The notes beneath the pieces were generated by a model, which worked only from the letters and a program-made list of their open reading frames with translations, was not told the DNA's origin and made no database searches. Position numbers and translations under genes: made by a program. Below are positions 5,687 to 6,847 of a stretch of 6,847 nt of DNA, piece by piece. The stretch comes from Burkholderiales bacterium (lineage in GTDB: Bacteria; Pseudomonadota; Gammaproteobacteria; Burkholderiales; SG8-39). Positions within the stretch are counted from its first letter, which is position 1. Every line of letters begins with the position of its first letter. Location: positions 1-6,847 of the forward strand of contig JADGRR010000152.1 in the NCBI GenBank assembly GCA_017880745.1, in the 5' to 3' direction.

Positions 5687-6139
5687 CTACGCCTTGCTGC
5701 GTGAACGCATCAGGCGCTGTTTCTCCCGGTCCCAATCACGTTTCTTCTCGGTTTCGCGTTTGTCGTGCTGCTTCTTGCCGCGGGCAAGGCCGATTTCGAT
5801 CTTTATTCTGCCGTTCTTGAAATGCATGTCCAACGGCACCAGGGTGTAGCCGGAGCGCTCCACTTTGCCGATCAGGTGCTGGATCTCCTCGCCATGGAGC
5901 AGCAGCTTGCGCGTGCGCATGGGGTCGGGATGGATGTGGGTAGAGGCCGTGGGCAGGGCGCTGATGTGGCCGCCGACCATGTAGATCTCCCCGCCGCGGA
6001 TAAGTACATAGGCGTCCTTGAGCTGCACCCGTCCGGCGCGGATGGCTTTGGCTTCCCAGCCTTCCAGCACCAAGCCGGCTTCGTAACGCTCCTCGATGAA
6101 ATAATCGTGGAAGGCTTTTTTGTTCTGTGCAATCGTCAT
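5687..6139 (-). CDS. smpB: SmpB, SsrA (tmRNA)-binding protein
   Basis: A small RNA-binding protein that loads alanyl-tmRNA onto stalled ribosomes for trans-translation; its tail enters the empty mRNA channel. The 150-residue product has the usual length and shows the OB-fold signatures AFHDYFIEERYEAGLVL (9-25), EGWEAKAIRAGR, DAYV and HIHPDPMRTRKLLLH, then the basic tail with ARGKKQHDKR and a long run of Lys, Arg and Glu ending RLMRSRSKA. I chose the ATG at 6139 because it gives the normal MTIAQNKKAFHDY beginning; an in-frame extension to 6181 adds 14 unrelated residues and would pass through the likely promoter. The tmRNA gene ssrA is not in the window. The gene diverges from ratA, and lies tail to tail with the RNA methyltransferase. 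Confidence 0.97.
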   Translation of the reverse strand: MTIAQNKKAFHDYFIEERYEAGLVLEGWEAKAIRAGRVQLKDAYVLIRGGEIYMVGGHISALPTASTHIHPDPMRTRKLLLHGEEIQHLIGKVERSGYTLVPLDMHFKNGRIKIEIGLARGKKQHDKRETEKKRDWDREKQRLMRSRSKA

Positions 6140-6150
6140 GGGAGCAGTAT

Positions 6151-6159
6151 TGGTACAAT
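6151..6159 (+). promoter_or_regulatory. Extended -10 promoter for ratA-ratB
   Basis: TGGTACAAT fits an extended -10 element (TGn plus TACAAT, five of six matches to TATAAT). No good -35 lies 16-18 bases upstream, as is usual for extended -10 promoters. Transcription would start near 6166, giving a leader of about 25 bases before the ratA ATG at 6191. Confidence 0.5.
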
Positions 6160-6168
6160 TGCGCAATT
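6157..6168. promoter_or_regulatory. 12-bp palindrome between smpB and ratA
   Basis: AATTGCGCAATT is a perfect 12-bp palindrome placed between the two divergent genes, overlapping the predicted -10 ends and start points of both promoters. It could be an operator, but may also be a by-product of two back-to-back AT-rich -10 boxes. Confidence 0.4.
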
Positions 6169-6174
6169 TTAACA
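6166..6174 (-). promoter_or_regulatory. Extended -10 promoter for smpB
   Basis: On the minus strand TGTTAAAAT is again an extended -10 (TGn plus TAAAAT, five of six matches). No clear -35 is seen. The start would be near 6159, giving about 20 bases of leader before the smpB ATG at 6139. Confidence 0.45.
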
Positions 6175-6190
6175 GCTGCACCGCGTCTTC

Positions 6191-6625
6191 ATGGCCATAG
6201 TGGAAAAATCAGTTCTGGTGGGCCATAGCGCGGCGGAGATGTACGCCCTGGTCGCAGATGTGGACGCTTATCCGCAATTTCTGCCCTGGTGCAGCCGCAC
6301 CGAGGTGAAGCAGCTCGACGCGCACAGGGCCGCGGCTACGCTGCATGTCAATTATCACGGCCTGCACCTTCACTTCACCACCGAGAACCAGATGGAGGAG
6401 GGAGCGCTGATCGACATGACGCTGGTCCACGGTCCTTTCCACCACCTGGATGGTTTCTGGCGCTTCGTGCCGCTCGCCGAGCAGGCGTGCAAAGTTGAGT
6501 TCCGCTTGAGCTACGAACTTTCGGGCAAGCTAGTGGATAAATTGGCCGGGCCGGTGTTCAGTCATATCGCCAATACCTTGGTCGAAGTCTTCGTCAAGCG
6601 CGCCGTGACCCTGTACGGGCCGTGA
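6191..6625 (+). CDS. ratA: RatA family protein (START/COQ10-like, ribosome-association toxin type)
   Basis: A 144-residue single-domain protein of the polyketide cyclase/START fold, the family of yeast Coq10 and E. coli RatA (YfjG). Typical features are the N-terminal strand VEKSVLVGHSAAEMYALVADV (5-25, seen as two parts), YPQFLPWC (27-34), the mid-region LVHGPFHHLDGFWRF (78-92) and the final amphipathic helix with LVEVFVKRA. E. coli RatA was reported to bind 50S subunits and block 70S formation; the Coq10 branch binds ubiquinone. Which role applies here cannot be told from sequence. The ATG at 6191 gives the usual family start. The stop overlaps the next start as GTGA, so ratA and ratB form an operon. 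Confidence 0.93.
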   Translation: MAIVEKSVLVGHSAAEMYALVADVDAYPQFLPWCSRTEVKQLDAHRAAATLHVNYHGLHLHFTTENQMEEGALIDMTLVHGPFHHLDGFWRFVPLAEQACKVEFRLSYELSGKLVDKLAGPVFSHIANTLVEVFVKRAVTLYGP

Positions 6626-6847
6626 CAAGTATTCGCGTCGAGGTGGTCTATGCGCTGCCGCAGGAGCAGGAGCGCGTGTTGCTGGATCTGCCGCCCGACA
6701 GCACGGTGCAGGACGCGCTTCAGGCGAGCGGCTTGTTGCAGCGCCTGCCGCAGATCGAATTCGGCCGCTTAGGGGTGTGGGGCAGGCCAGTCACCGCGCA
6801 GACCAGGCTGCGCGACCGGGACCGGGTGGAGGTCTACCGGCCGCTGA
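6622..6847 (+). CDS. ratB: RatB / RnfH family protein (3' end outside window)
   Basis: The first 75 residues of a small ubiquitin-like-fold protein of the UPF0125 (RnfH/RatB) family, begun by the GTG at 6622 that overlaps the ratA stop. Family marks are IRVEVVYALP at 4-13, the L-x-L-P-x-x-S-TVQDAL turn, the GRLGVWGRPV segment and RDRDRVEVYRPL at the end of the visible part; this last motif normally lies near residue 75 with a short tail after it. E. coli RatB is encoded beside RatA and was proposed as its antitoxin, but its function is poorly established. The gene has no in-frame stop before the window edge; the TGA seen in the last three bases is out of frame. Confidence 0.93.
   Translation, partial: MTSIRVEVVYALPQEQERVLLDLPPDSTVQDALQASGLLQRLPQIEFGRLGVWGRPVTAQTRLRDRDRVEVYRPL

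Noticed and set aside
5631..5849. Small plus-strand frame opposite the 3' end of smpB
   Set aside because: Starts in the terminator gap but most of it is antisense to the conserved SmpB tail; no ribosome-binding site or family match.
6845..6847. TGA at the very end of the window as the ratB stop
   Set aside because: Counting from the GTG at 6622 the last full codon is CTG (6844-6846); TGA is out of frame, so ratB continues beyond the window.

Overview
The window is GC-rich, gene-dense bacterial chromosome. Its gene content (lipid A genes, RNase HII, a SpoU-family RNA methyltransferase, smpB, ratA, ratB) points to a Gram-negative proteobacterium, most likely a betaproteobacterium. That placement rests on gene order and protein style, not on a database search.

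Layout: (1) 1-2417, plus strand: the 3' part of lpxA, then lpxB and rnhB, tightly packed as the tail of a lipid A operon. (2) 2418-2523: a convergent gap with three stem-loops. (3) 2524-4820: a divergent pair, a GT4-type glycosyltransferase on the minus strand and an EgtB-like non-heme iron enzyme on the plus strand, with facing starts only 47 bp apart. I read them as senB and senA, the selenosugar synthase and selenoneine synthase. (4) 4802-5593: a TrmH/SpoU RNA 2'-O-methyltransferase whose start overlaps the end of senA, followed by a strong terminator hairpin. (5) 5687-6847: smpB on the minus strand, divergent from ratA and a ratB gene that runs off the window end; the smpB/ratA gap has back-to-back extended -10 promoters over a 12-bp palindrome.

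The most interesting part is the senB-senA cassette. In the described pathway SenB joins selenophosphate to a UDP-sugar to make a selenosugar, and SenA uses iron and O2 to couple that selenium to hercynine, giving selenoneine, the selenium analogue of ergothioneine. The third described gene, senC (a SelD-type selenophosphate synthetase), and the hercynine methyltransferase EgtD are not in this window and would have to lie elsewhere. The cassette sits between rnhB and the RNA methyltransferase, which as I recall are commonly neighbours in betaproteobacteria, so it may have been inserted into a housekeeping operon. No tRNA, rRNA, CRISPR array or recognisable insertion sequence is visible.
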